A stretch of DNA of 64,000 nt from Ovoidimarina sp963698645 (GTDB lineage Bacteria; Pseudomonadota; Alphaproteobacteria; Rhodobacterales; Rhodobacteraceae). The position numbers were made by a program, and so were the translations under genes. Of the stretch, positions 26,530 through 35,009 are shown one piece after another (the stretch's first letter is position 1; each line of letters opens with the position of its first letter). The notes beneath the pieces are model-generated. The model made no database searches. It worked only from the letters and a program-made list of their open reading frames with translations, and was not told where the DNA came from. Location: the NCBI GenBank assembly GCA_963698645.1, contig CAVORP010000007.1, forward strand, positions 620,001-684,000, given 5' to 3'.

Positions 26530-27657
26530 CTATTCCAGAGCCAGACGAAACCAATTGGTCGGATCCAGCGGCGTTTCGCCTTTTCGAAGTTCTATATAGA
26601 GCGTTTCGGAGCGATCTTGACCACTTCCGTCACGAGATTCGATCAAAATCTGTTCAGCGGCAGGAGTAGACCCACCCATCAGACCGATTGCCTCTCCCTT
26701 TTCAACGATTCCTCCCGGCTGCCCAAAGGCCTGTGCAAGCCCAGACAGAATCAGAAGATAACCAGACTCGGGCTCAAGGATAGAGACATTTCCCAGATCC
26801 AGAAGAGGGCCAGTGTATCGAATCGTCGCGGTGTGAGGTGTCGTCACAAGTGCACCCGGCGCGGTGGCCATCAGGATGCCAGGACGCCGTATGCCATTGC
26901 TGTCAGGTCGATTGAAGTCCGTAAGGACACTCCCCGTTACCGGCGGTTCCAGTTCACCCTCCAAATCGGAAAAGCCGGTTGCGATATCATCGGGACCATC
27001 TTGAACCGTCGCAAGGCTCGCAGCAAATCCTTGCAACGTATCGGCACTATTCACCAACGCCTGCATCGTCGCATTCTCGATCGCGGAAACATTCGATGGT
27101 GCTCTGCGCTCCTGAACCGCTTTGCTCAGGGCAGTTCGCGCCTCTTGGGCACCGGCCAGACTTTCCGAGAGGACGGAAAAGGCATTGTCCTGAAGGCTCC
27201 GCATGATTGCCAGTTCCGAAAGCCGGGACTCCAGATCCGCAATCTCTCGCCTCAGAATGGGCGAGACATCGGACAGGATCATCCCGGCCCGCGCGCTTTG
27301 AACTGGGCCTGCGGGGTGAAGCAAGGCAAGTGCCTCAGGGGATGTCTGCATTGACAAAAGGGCACCAAGCAGGGACGAGAGCCGACTCTCCTGCGAGCGG
27401 ATTGAAGCCTCGATCTGTCGTTCTCTCAGGGCAGCTTGGCGAATGCCCTCGCGGAGTCCCGAAAGACCTTGCTCATAGGCCCGGATCGTCTTGGTGAGAG
27501 CATTCACGCGGTCGCCGGACGAGTTCGCCTCGGCAAGGTTTTGAGCAGCTTCCTGAAGTGCGATCACGGCACTTTCGGCAACCTGCGCGGGGTCGGTTTC
27601 CGCGTTCGCAGGTAGAGTCGCCGCAAGAAATAATCCGATCAGGAGCCGAGTCAGCAT
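26530..27657 (-). CDS. envC: EnvC-like murein hydrolase activator
   Basis: Periplasmic coiled-coil plus LytM-domain protein that activates amidases at division. 375 residues: signal peptide MLTRLLIGLFLAATLPANA, then long helices (about 25-200, Leu/Ala/Glu-rich, likely coiled coil), then a C-terminal degenerate LytM/M23 domain (about 240-375: ILMATAPGALVTTPHTATIR, YLLILSGLAQAFGQPGGIVE). The zinc ligands of active M23 enzymes are not evident, as expected for an activator. Its start overlaps the gpmI stop by 7 bases and it is followed by ctpA. Confidence 0.88.
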   Translation of the reverse strand: MLTRLLIGLFLAATLPANAETDPAQVAESAVIALQEAAQNLAEANSSGDRVNALTKTIRAYEQGLSGLREGIRQAALRERQIEASIRSQESRLSSLLGALLSMQTSPEALALLHPAGPVQSARAGMILSDVSPILRREIADLESRLSELAIMRSLQDNAFSVLSESLAGAQEARTALSKAVQERRAPSNVSAIENATMQALVNSADTLQGFAASLATVQDGPDDIATGFSDLEGELEPPVTGSVLTDFNRPDSNGIRRPGILMATAPGALVTTPHTATIRYTGPLLDLGNVSILEPESGYLLILSGLAQAFGQPGGIVEKGEAIGLMGGSTPAAEQILIESRDGSGQDRSETLYIELRKGETPLDPTNWFRLALE

Positions 27658-29180
27658 TTTCGGATCAAGCTCTTTCCGGTCATCTCGTCGGGTTTGGGCA
27701 GACCCATCAACTCAAGAAGCGTTGGGGCAATATCACTGAGTCGTCCGTTCTCCAGCGCGACATCCGCAGGTGCCCCGAAAAGGATCACCGGTACCGGATT
27801 GGTCGTATGGGCGGTATGCGGGCCCCCTGTCACGGGATCTACCATTGTTTCGCAATTGCCGTGATCTGCCGTCAGGATCATGGCGCCGCCCACGCGCTCA
27901 AGGGCGCCGACAACCTTGTGCAAGCCACGATCAACGGCTTCGCAGGCCGCAATCGCTGCAGCAAGATCGCCTGTATGCCCGACCATATCCGGATTTGCGT
28001 AATTCGTAACGATTAGGTCATAACCTGTCTCGATCGCCTCGACAAAATGCGCGGTCACCTCATCGGCCGACATCTCTGGCTGGAGGTCGTAGGTGGCGAC
28101 CTTGGGAGATTTCGGCATGAACCGGTCTTCTCCGGTTTCGGGCTCTTCCTTGCCGCCGTTCAGGAAGAAGGTCACATGCGGATATTTCTCCGTCTCGGCA
28201 AGCCGGAACTGGCGCAGCCCATGTCTTGCGACCCACTCCCCCAAAGTGTTGACCAGCTTACGTTTCGGAAAGACCGCACCATACCATGCGTTATGTGCCT
28301 CCGAATATTCCGCCATCCCGAGAAGCGCGGAGAATTGCGGCGTCTTCTCTCTTTCGAAGCCCGAAAACGCCGGGTCTGCGAGGGCGGCAAGGATCTCTCT
28401 TGCACGATCCGCCCGAAAATTCAGGCAAAAGAACCCGTCACCATCCGAGATTCCAGAATAGTTCCCCATGACAGTGGCAGGAAGGAATTCGTCGGTGAGA
28501 CCACTTTCATAGTATCCGGCAATGGTCGCGGCAGGCGTCTTCGGGCTGTGATGCTCAGCTTTCCCAGCTGCGATGGCGTTATAGGCCTGCTCCACGCGTT
28601 CCCAGCGATTGTCGCGGTCCAATGCGTAGTAACGGCCCGTGACAGTCGCAATTCTGGCGGTTTCGGGAAGTTCCTCGGACAAACGCCTTGCAAATGCTTC
28701 TGCGGATTTTGGTGGTACATCGCGTCCGTCGGTTATCGCGTGGACAATAACCTTCAGTCCCGCGTCGGACAGGATCTCCGCAGCGGCAATCATGTGGTCG
28801 ATATGGCCGTGAACGCCACCATCGGAAATCACACCCATCAGATGCGCGGCGCCCCCCGCCGATTTGACATTTTGGATGAAACGGACAAAAGCCGGTTGTT
28901 TGGCGAGGCTTCCGTCTTCGATCGCAAGGTCGATCTGGCCCAGATCCATCGCGACGACCCGCCCCGCCCCAATATTCGTGTGCCCAACTTCGGAGTTACC
29001 CATCTGGCCCGACGGCAGACCAACATCTGGACCATGGGTCACAAGCCGGGCGTTGGGGCAGCTTTCCATCAGGCGGTCATAGGTTGGCGTCTTGGCGAGG
29101 AAAGGAGCGTTTGCGGTTTGATCGTCGCTCAAACCCCAACCATCAAGGATGCACAACACGACAGGTCTGGGGGTTTTCAT
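27651..29180 (-). CDS. gpmI: cofactor-independent phosphoglycerate mutase GpmI
   Basis: Interconverts 3- and 2-phosphoglycerate using two Mn ions. I place the start at ATG 29180 (MKTPRPVVLCILDGWGLSDD), with AAGAGG upstream; GTG 29186 is in frame. The phospho-Ser is in PSGQMGNSEVGHTNIGAGR, and metal-binding motifs HAITDGRDVPP, NYANPDMVGHTGD and LTADHGNCE are all present. The 509 residues are normal. It is the first gene of the gpmI-envC-ctpA operon. Confidence 0.95.
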   Translation of the reverse strand: MKTPRPVVLCILDGWGLSDDQTANAPFLAKTPTYDRLMESCPNARLVTHGPDVGLPSGQMGNSEVGHTNIGAGRVVAMDLGQIDLAIEDGSLAKQPAFVRFIQNVKSAGGAAHLMGVISDGGVHGHIDHMIAAAEILSDAGLKVIVHAITDGRDVPPKSAEAFARRLSEELPETARIATVTGRYYALDRDNRWERVEQAYNAIAAGKAEHHSPKTPAATIAGYYESGLTDEFLPATVMGNYSGISDGDGFFCLNFRADRAREILAALADPAFSGFEREKTPQFSALLGMAEYSEAHNAWYGAVFPKRKLVNTLGEWVARHGLRQFRLAETEKYPHVTFFLNGGKEEPETGEDRFMPKSPKVATYDLQPEMSADEVTAHFVEAIETGYDLIVTNYANPDMVGHTGDLAAAIAACEAVDRGLHKVVGALERVGGAMILTADHGNCETMVDPVTGGPHTAHTTNPVPVILFGAPADVALENGRLSDIAPTLLELMGLPKPDEMTGKSLIRKC

Positions 29181-29254
29181 CGCCACCTCTTTTCTTCTGC
29201 GTCTTCTTGTACGCCGTTCCGATGCAATGCGAAACCGATCACCAGGCGATATGT

Positions 29255-29288
29255 AAAAAAATGACCCCGCGGGTTGAGCGCGGGGTCA
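29255..29288 (-). terminator. Rho-independent terminator of ccrM
   Basis: On the minus strand a 10-bp perfect stem (29262-29271 with 29279-29288; TGACCCCGCG/CGCGGGGTCA, 7-base loop) is followed by seven T. It lies 42 bases after the ccrM stop. Confidence 0.85.
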
Positions 29289-29329
29289 GTCACGTGCCGT
29301 GGTTGGCCACAAGCACAGGCGGTATCTTG

Positions 29330-30427
29330 CTACGACATCTCTGCGCGAATTTGTTGGCGCAGGATATCGATCGGAATGTTCTGGCCCTCGCGGCGATAGT
29401 GCCAGTAAGTCCAGCCGTTGCAGGAGGGGGCGCTTTCAAAGGCCGCACCGACTTGATGGATCGATCCCTTTACATCTTCGGCGATCAGGGTGCCGTCTGC
29501 GCGGACCTTGGCGGTCTTTCCGCGTGGACTGGTCAACACTTCGCCGGGACGGAGTAGACCGCGTTCAACCAATTGTCCGAAGGGAACTCGGGGTTCGGAG
29601 CGCTTCGATGCCGTGACCGCCAGAGCCTCATTGTCGAACTTCCGAACCTTTGCCAGCCGGTTTTCGGCAACTTTGCGATAGGTCGCCTCGCGCTCGATTC
29701 CGATGAAATCGCGTCCAAGCATCTTTGCAACAGCGCCGGTGGTTCCGGTTCCAAAGAATGGATCGAGGATCACGTCGCCCGGATTGGTTGTGGCGACGAG
29801 AACCCTGTGCAAAAGGCTCTCGGGTTTCTGTGTCGGATGCGCCTTGTCGCCGTTGTCGTCTTTCAGGCGTTCATGGCCCGTACAGATCGGCAGGACCCAA
29901 TCAGAGCGCATTTGAACACCCTCGTTCAAAGCCTTGAGCGCCTCGTAGTTGAATGTGTACTTCGCGCCCTCGTCTCTCGATGCCCAAATCAGTGTTTCAT
30001 GGGCATTGGTGAATCGCTTGCCACGAAAGTTTGGCATCGGGTTCGACTTGCGCCAGATCACATCGTTCAGAATCCAGTAGCCTGCATTTTGCATGGCCGA
30101 TCCAACCCGAAAGATGTTGTGATATGACCCCACGACCCAGATCGCCCCATTGGGCTTCAGCAAGCGGCGCGCTGCAGCGAGCCATGCCTTGGTGAACTCG
30201 TCATAGGCCCCGAAGGACGCAAAACTGTCCCACGCATCGTCGACGGCATCTACCCTGCTGTTGTCGGGACGATGCAGGTCGCCGCGCAATTGAAGATTGT
30301 AGGGCGGATCAGCGAAGATCAGATCGATCGACGCCTCCGGAAGGCTGTTCATCGCGTCGATGCAATCGCCCGAAATGATCGTATTCAGCGGAAGCGCTCT
30401 GGCTCCGCGATCGGTTTTTGTCGTCAT
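29330..30427 (-). CDS. ccrM: adenine-specific DNA methyltransferase CcrM (GANTC)
   Basis: Solitary cell-cycle methylase of alphaproteobacteria that makes GAnTC N6-methyladenine. 365 residues. The catalytic motif is ADPPYNLQL (about residue 40) and the SAM motif near the C-terminal half is LDPFFGTGTTGAVA; other matches are FRGKRFTNAHETLIWASRD and KAHPTQKPESLLHRVL. The CcrM-specific C-terminal domain (about 270-365, GLLRPGEVLTSPRGK, APSCNGWTYWHY) distinguishes it from restriction methylases. It has its own terminator and three GANTC sites just upstream, consistent with methylation-controlled expression. Confidence 0.95.
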   Translation of the reverse strand: MTTKTDRGARALPLNTIISGDCIDAMNSLPEASIDLIFADPPYNLQLRGDLHRPDNSRVDAVDDAWDSFASFGAYDEFTKAWLAAARRLLKPNGAIWVVGSYHNIFRVGSAMQNAGYWILNDVIWRKSNPMPNFRGKRFTNAHETLIWASRDEGAKYTFNYEALKALNEGVQMRSDWVLPICTGHERLKDDNGDKAHPTQKPESLLHRVLVATTNPGDVILDPFFGTGTTGAVAKMLGRDFIGIEREATYRKVAENRLAKVRKFDNEALAVTASKRSEPRVPFGQLVERGLLRPGEVLTSPRGKTAKVRADGTLIAEDVKGSIHQVGAAFESAPSCNGWTYWHYRREGQNIPIDILRQQIRAEMS

Positions 30428-30478
30428 CTCTGCCTCTGTCCCGGGCCTGCTTTGGGCCGCATTGTTGGGGACGAGGAT

Positions 30479-30517
30479 GATTCAAACACGATTCGCCGTC
30501 AATTTCTTTTTTGAATC
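30479..30517 (-). promoter_or_regulatory. cluster of three GANTC sites upstream of ccrM
   Basis: GATTC at 30479-30483, GATTC at 30490-30494 and GAATC at 30513-30517 fall within 39 bases directly before ccrM and at the end of rnhB. In Caulobacter the ccrM promoter is shut down by methylation of GANTC sites in its leader; the same layout is inferred here. Confidence 0.55.
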
Positions 30518-31155
30518 AAGAGGTTACAGAATTATCTCGACACAAGATATTGTGGACGGGTTTGAACGAACGTCTATGGTGTGGGGTGACACCCAAATCT
30601 CGAATCGCCTGCAAATGCGCCTTGGTGGGATAGGCCGCGTTTTGCTCCCATCCATAGCCGGGGTGCTGTTGCGCTAAATCCACCATGATCCGGTCACGCG
30701 TTGTCTTTGCAACGATCGAAGCTGCTGCGATAGACAGGCTCAATGCATCTCCTTTGATGATCGATCGCGCTGCAAGTCGCAGAGTCTTGGGGATCAAATT
30801 GCCGTCGATCAGTGCAAATTCCGCGGCTTGGGGAAGTGCATCCAACGCACGGATCATGGCAAGGTGCGACGCTTGGAGGATATTGATCTGGTCAATTTCT
30901 TCTACTGTTGCGATGCCGACGCCGATCTCTGCGCATTTCAAGAGGCGCGCAGTCAGTTCGTTCCGCCGCAACGATGTGAGCCGCTTGGAGTCGTCCAATC
31001 CCGCTGGGATATCATTCTCGTTTCAGTATGACAGCTGCCGCCACGACCGGGCCAGCAAGCGGGCCCCTTCCTGCCTCATCCACGCCGGCAACGCGCGAAT
31101 AGCCTTCTTCACGGGCAATACGCTCTGCTTCGAAATTGGGTGTCGTTCTTCTCAT
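30516..31155 (-). CDS. rnhB: ribonuclease HII (one-base frame break)
   Basis: Removes RNA from RNA-DNA hybrids. The N-terminal part (MRRTTPNFEAERIAREEG, then the catalytic AGVDEAGRGPLAGPVVAAAV) is in one frame and ends at a TGA (31012-31014) after AVILKRE. The rest (NDIPAGLDDSKRL, the Asp motif ALIDGN, SIAAASIVAKTTRDR, HPGYGWEQN, GVTPHHRRSFKPV) is in the next frame. One extra base near 31017 explains it and gives 212 residues. The start is either ATG 31155 or ATG 31173. The stop overlaps a GANTC site before ccrM. Confidence 0.9.
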
Positions 31156-31202
31156 ATCCAAGAAAGATGGCATTCCTTCGGGTCTTGCAAGCTTATGGGT
31201 TT

Positions 31203-31229
31203 GCCCTTCGGGCCCGGGAAGACTCCCGG
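31203..31229. other. tandem small hairpins between a hypothetical gene and rnhB
   Basis: GCCC-TTC-GGGC (31203-31213) and CCGGGA-AGAC-TCCCGG (31214-31229) lie side by side in the 170-base stretch upstream of rnhB. No T-run is present; they may be part of a terminator region for the 31324-31725 gene. Confidence 0.3.
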
Positions 31230-31323
31230 ACCAGGCCCGATGTGGAGTGATGGCTACCGCTTCCAGCGGCGCGTATCCTCGATCGTCCAGCCGGCTCTTT
31301 GAACGCATCGCGATCCGTATGCA

Positions 31324-31725
31324 TCACGGAAATCCGCGGTCGGTCCGGACAGAGATCAGACATTCCTGAGGAAGGCGTCCGATCCTGACATCGTTCCGCT
31401 CAAGACAGCGCGCCCCGAGGACTTGACGGTCTTTCCGCCCGGGTCGGTCGATCATGCGAATGCACTCGGCCGGAAGCGTTCGCGACTTCTTGCGATCCTT
31501 GCCGTAGCGATAATTCTGCCCATGTCTTCCGTACTGCGACGTAACTGGAACGCGCGATGCCTCGTTGCGCTTGTCCTTGAGCTCTTTGCTAATGACGGCA
31601 ATGGCGGCCGCACCCGCCAAAAGTGCCAGCAACTCCTTGTCGCTCAGGGCATGGGCAGGCCGCGTGCCGAGCGGTACGAGTCCGATCGCGAATGCAAGCA
31701 CCGCAGAAATGGCGACGTTTTTCAT
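31324..31725 (-). CDS. hypothetical secreted protein
   Basis: 133 residues with a signal peptide (MKNVAISAVLAFAIGLVPLG, cleavage near AHA). A short hydrophobic helix (LLALLAGAAAIAVISKEL) comes right after it, then a Tyr/Arg-rich stretch (SQYGRHGQNYRYGKDRKKSR). The C-terminal half repeats a motif with Cys: LPAECIRMIDRPG, LGARCLERN, LPQECLISV. I recall similar small Cys-paired periplasmic proteins in Rhodobacteraceae, but no function is known to me. It is transcribed alone toward rnhB. Confidence 0.7.
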   Translation of the reverse strand: MKNVAISAVLAFAIGLVPLGTRPAHALSDKELLALLAGAAAIAVISKELKDKRNEASRVPVTSQYGRHGQNYRYGKDRKKSRTLPAECIRMIDRPGRKDRQVLGARCLERNDVRIGRLPQECLISVRTDRGFP

Positions 31726-31883
31726 GGCGTTTCCTTTCGTTTCCGAGGGATGGACTGATCCCTGGTGCCACGAAGAACGCCCTCGATACCGACAGGCAAT
31801 ATCCCCGCCCTGCTAGCAAATAACCGTCTGATACCATTCGCACGGATATTGAATAACCGCGCCATGTGGATCAGGGTTGGTGC

Positions 31884-32174
31884 ATGAACAGACTATTCAT
31901 CTCAACCCTAACCTGCCTGATGCTCGCGGCTCTGCCGGCAAGCGCTGCCTGTTTCGCCGACTACAAGGCAAAGAAGGACAATCCGCTGCGGCTGCATTAT
32001 GGTGTGATCGAGATCCCCAGTGCGCTTTGCGGTGGGACTGATGTCGCTTTAGAAGAAGTGAAGAGACGGATCGCGGCAGGGGGCTGGACCTTGCTGAACG
32101 TCATTTCGGTTTTCGACGAAGCTGGGTTGGAGCAAAGGAAAGAGAGTGCGGCCAACTTCTTCCTCCGCTTCTGA
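31884..32174 (+). CDS. small secreted protein, unknown function
   Basis: 96 residues from ATG 31884. Signal peptide MNRLFISTLTCLMLAALPAS, cleaved near ASA-AC. The mature part of about 75 residues (CFADYKAKKDNPLRLHYGVI, GWTLLNVISVFDEAGLEQRK, ending FFLRF) has two Cys that could pair. I do not recognise a named family. Its last 29 bases overlap the start of the membrane winged-helix gene (GTG 32146), suggesting translational coupling and perhaps a functional link. Confidence 0.7.
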   Translation: MNRLFISTLTCLMLAALPASAACFADYKAKKDNPLRLHYGVIEIPSALCGGTDVALEEVKRRIAAGGWTLLNVISVFDEAGLEQRKESAANFFLRF

Positions 32175-32850
32175 TAGTCGCGCCGCCGGCGTGCGCATTG
32201 TTACTGTGGGTGTCGTTGCGATCATCGTAATTCTCGGCGCTGCGGCAGTCTTCTTGTTCCTGAATCTGCCAGACGCAAATGCCTTTAACGCCCGGGTCGA
32301 ACGTCTCTTTGTTGAGAACAACGACCTTACGTCGGGCGCAGAGATAAAGCTCCTCGAGATCCTCGCCCAATCCGGAACGGCATTTTCCGAAACGCTGACG
32401 AGTTATCGTGTCGTTATCTTCGTTCTGATGCTTTTCGCGACCGCATTGTTGGTTGCCTCCCTCGTATTCGTCGTGACCATCATCATCCTGAACCGTCGGA
32501 TGGGCGAGATCGAGCGTCATGGTATTCAGGTGTCTTCGCTTCTCATCAGCCGTGACGACAACGCTGTCTATTTGAACAATCTCGAATTCAAACTGACTGG
32601 AGCAATGGTGGAAACGCTCGCTGTTCTTGCCGAAGCGCGTATGGATGACGAGGTTCTGAACGGCGCAGAGCTGGAGGCGATCATATCGGGACGCGATGCG
32701 AGCGACTGCGACGAAGCTGCCGGAGCCACTCGGATCAAGCGGCTTCGGGATGCGTTGGGCAATCAGATGGTCAGCGAATTACTGATCAAGACGATTGCCC
32801 GCCGTGGCTATGTTCTTGCCATAGAAAAGGACGTCATCAAGATGGTTTAG
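32146..32850 (+). CDS. membrane-anchored protein with C-terminal OmpR-like winged helix
   Basis: 234 residues from GTG 32146. There are two membrane segments, about 17-40 (RIVTVGVVAIIVILGAAAVF) and 87-114 (VVIFVLMLFATALLVASLVF), enclosing about 46 residues likely in the periplasm. The cytoplasmic C-terminal half (about 145-230) resembles the OmpR/PhoB winged helix: LTGAMVETLAVLAEARMDDE, TRIKRLRDALGNQMVSELLI and KTIARRGYVLAI, the last matching the GYxL wing. This is ToxR-like in logic but with membrane part first and DNA-binding part last. The family call rests on pattern alone. It ends in a tail-to-tail overlap with a pilin-like gene. Confidence 0.65.
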   Translation: MRPTSSSASDSRAAGVRIVTVGVVAIIVILGAAAVFLFLNLPDANAFNARVERLFVENNDLTSGAEIKLLEILAQSGTAFSETLTSYRVVIFVLMLFATALLVASLVFVVTIIILNRRMGEIERHGIQVSSLLISRDDNAVYLNNLEFKLTGAMVETLAVLAEARMDDEVLNGAELEAIISGRDASDCDEAAGATRIKRLRDALGNQMVSELLIKTIARRGYVLAIEKDVIKMV

Positions 32851-33551
32851 GTGGGGCAGTTGTTGGGATTATTCCCCTTGCCGTTCCCCTTGCCATTGCT
32901 ATTCCCGTTCCCGTTCCCGTTCCCGTTCCCGTTCCCGTTCCCGTTCCCGTTCCCGTTCCCGTTTGACGGATTTGGGCAATTCAGAGCTACCGTCGTCGAC
33001 GTGCCTCCAGAACCTCCACTGGAGACAGAAGTCGTTCCACCATTGGTACTTGGACCTGTGTTTGGGTCGGTTCCCCCATTCGTTGCTGTCTGGTTTGTCC
33101 CTGTGCCGGTCGGATCCGTTCCCGCTGTTGCGGAGCCGTTCTGACTGCCCGTAGTGCCACTTGGCGCGGTGTCTTGACCGGCAGAGACGTCGCCAGCACC
33201 CGCCGCTGTCGTTGTGCCGCCCGATGCATCCGGGCCGTCACCATAGCCATCGCCCTGGTTTCCACCATAACCGCCACTTGATCCGCCTGTGGAAATGCCC
33301 GGGGTTTCACCCTTTGAGGTGGAGGCCTGGTTGACCTCTGCCGACGCGACGCGTTCGCCGATACGATTTGCCGCGTTCTCGGCGCTTGAACCGATAGACG
33401 CCATCGTAACCGCACTCAAAGCAACGATGCCCGCCGTAATGACGACCATGTCGGATGTGGCTGCTCCGGAGCAATCATTCCAGAAGCGCTTGAAGGGATT
33501 TGGGTTCGGGCTGTTGGCCCCCGGCTGTGTCGCCGACTTCAGAAAAACCAT
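32847..33551 (-). CDS. pilin-like membrane protein with low-complexity Asn-Gly tail
   Basis: 234 residues. The N-terminus has one membrane helix preceded by a short basic stretch, FKRFWNDCSGAATSDMVVIT then AGIVALSAVTMASIGSSAEN, which resembles the Flp-type or pseudopilin hydrophobic helix seen in Rhodobacteraceae. The following 150 residues are Gly/Ser/Thr/Asn-rich without clear fold, and end in about ten Asn-Gly pairs coded by a hexamer repeat, plus GKGNGKGNNPNNCPT. Two Cys near the end could pair. There are no tad genes in the window. A surface or secreted role is inferred. Confidence 0.55.
   Translation of the reverse strand: MVFLKSATQPGANSPNPNPFKRFWNDCSGAATSDMVVITAGIVALSAVTMASIGSSAENAANRIGERVASAEVNQASTSKGETPGISTGGSSGGYGGNQGDGYGDGPDASGGTTTAAGAGDVSAGQDTAPSGTTGSQNGSATAGTDPTGTGTNQTATNGGTDPNTGPSTNGGTTSVSSGGSGGTSTTVALNCPNPSNGNGNGNGNGNGNGNGNGNGNSNGKGNGKGNNPNNCPT
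32902..32961. repeat. hexanucleotide microsatellite, ten TTCCCG units
   Basis: TTCCCG is repeated ten times without interruption; on the minus strand it reads as AACGGG units coding Asn-Gly pairs. Unit changes keep the frame, so it would vary tail length rather than switch expression. Confidence 0.9.
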
Positions 33552-33775
33552 TTACTCATACCAACTTTGCTACCGCCAGGATGGGCGGACAAGCTTGGTC
33601 TATTGGCGCAAATTGACGAAAATAAGAGACAAACAAGGCATTAATTGCCAAGAGAAATCGGGATACTGCTCGGTTCAGGATTCTGAAGCGAGCCTGGTCC
33701 CTTGCCGTGCGATATCCGCAGAAGTCACCAATCGGCAAAATGAAGGCTTCTGTAGAAATTCGATTTTGAATGAAT

Positions 33776-33852
33776 TGGTCGGAGTGAGAGGATTCGAACC
33801 TCCGACCCCTGCCTCCCGAAGACAGTGCTCTACCAGGCTGAGCTACACTCCG
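33776..33852 (-). tRNA. tRNA-Pro (anticodon CGG)
   Basis: On the minus strand the sequence starts CGGAGTGTAGCTCAGC, with D-arm GCTCAGCCTGGTAGAGC, anticodon loop TTCGGGA (anticodon CGG), T-arm containing GGTTCGAATCC, and acceptor end CACTCCGACCA. CCA is encoded. All arms pair. 77 bases. Confidence 0.96.
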
Positions 33853-33867
33853 ACCGTGATCAGCGGG

Positions 33868-34863
33868 TTAGCGGCTGGAACTCGAATTTGCAATAGTCTG
33901 CTTTGACGTGTCGGGATGCCGATCTGTGGTTCCGACGCGTGGAGTCGTTCCGGTATCTGGACGGGTTCTGGTCCGAAGCACGGGGGTCGTCAGAGATATC
34001 CCCGACAGGCTTTCGCGCAGGACGATGTAAATCCCGCTTGCGATAATGATCCCGGCACCGATCCAGGTGATCCGGTCATTGCTTTCGCCAAAGAAATAAG
34101 CGCCATAGCCCGCGGCCCAAAGGATCTGGGAATACTGCATGGGGGCGACGATCGCAGCATCACTTGCCTTGTACGCGACGATGAGGAGGAGGCCGGCGGT
34201 GAAGGCGAGTATGGAGATGAGGCCGAGCGCGCCGAGGTGTTCGATCGGCATGGGTTTGTAGATGAACGGCAGGAGGCACCCCATCGCGACGAAGTTCGCC
34301 ATCATGGGATAGAGCAGCAATACGGCACTGCGCTCGTCGCGGCCGATCTTGCGGACAATTACGGAGGCGAAGGCACCGCATACCGCCGCTGCGACCGCTG
34401 CGAAGTGGCCTAGCTCAAGATCCGTGGCGCCAGGACGGATCACGACAAGAACGCCTGCCAGACCAACGATGATCGCACCCCAGCGATGGGGTCCAACCTT
34501 CTCTCCGAGGATTGGGATCGATAGGATGGTGATCAACAAAGGTGCAGCAAAAAGAATGGCATAGACCTGCGCGAGGGGGATCGCCGAGAAGGCGTAGAAT
34601 GCCGAGGATCCGGTGATGATGATCGCAACCGTCCGTGCGGCACTCCACCAGGGATGGACCGGAATCAGGGTGCCTTTCGTGGCGTCCCGCATGAGCATCA
34701 GGAGGACGAGCGGGAAAGACAGCAGGACGCTGAAAAAGATGATCTGGAAGACGGAATACTGGCCGCCAAGGAACTTCACGACAACATCATGCGCGGCAAA
34801 GAGCGCGAAAGCGAAGAGCGCCAGAGCGGCGCCGCGAAGGTTGGATCTGGCTTGATCGGTCAT
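33868..34863 (-). CDS. EamA/DMT-family transporter
   Basis: 331 residues from ATG 34863 (MTDQARSNLRGAALALFAFA). About ten membrane helices in two EamA repeats; for instance DVVVKFLGGQYSVFQIIFF, FYAFSAIPLAQVYAILFAAP and IVAPMQYSQILWAAGYGAYF with FFGESNDRITWIGAGIIIAS. The substrate of such drug/metabolite transporters cannot be read from sequence. The last 45 residues are hydrophilic. An upstream in-frame ATG at 34938 adds unconserved residues. The gene ends 16 bases from tRNA-Pro. Confidence 0.88.
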   Translation of the reverse strand: MTDQARSNLRGAALALFAFALFAAHDVVVKFLGGQYSVFQIIFFSVLLSFPLVLLMLMRDATKGTLIPVHPWWSAARTVAIIITGSSAFYAFSAIPLAQVYAILFAAPLLITILSIPILGEKVGPHRWGAIIVGLAGVLVVIRPGATDLELGHFAAVAAAVCGAFASVIVRKIGRDERSAVLLLYPMMANFVAMGCLLPFIYKPMPIEHLGALGLISILAFTAGLLLIVAYKASDAAIVAPMQYSQILWAAGYGAYFFGESNDRITWIGAGIIIASGIYIVLRESLSGISLTTPVLRTRTRPDTGTTPRVGTTDRHPDTSKQTIANSSSSR

Positions 34864-35009
34864 ATGCAGAAACGATGCGGAAAGGATGTGTATTTCATGC
34901 GCATGATTTGCGCATCTCACAACCCCCTCCGTCTGCATAGCGGATGCCCGGCTGGCTCAGGGCTATCGGCTGGGGATGCGGGCGGGCCGATTGGCCCGCC
35001 ATGCGCTCA

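Noticed and set aside
28047..29264. 405-codon plus-strand open frame opposite gpmI
   Set aside because: gpmI on the other strand has all its motifs; this frame has no family-like sequence and arises from codon bias in GC-rich DNA.
32902..32961. TTCCCG repeats as a CRISPR or regulatory array
   Set aside because: There are no spacers; the repeat is a six-base coding microsatellite.
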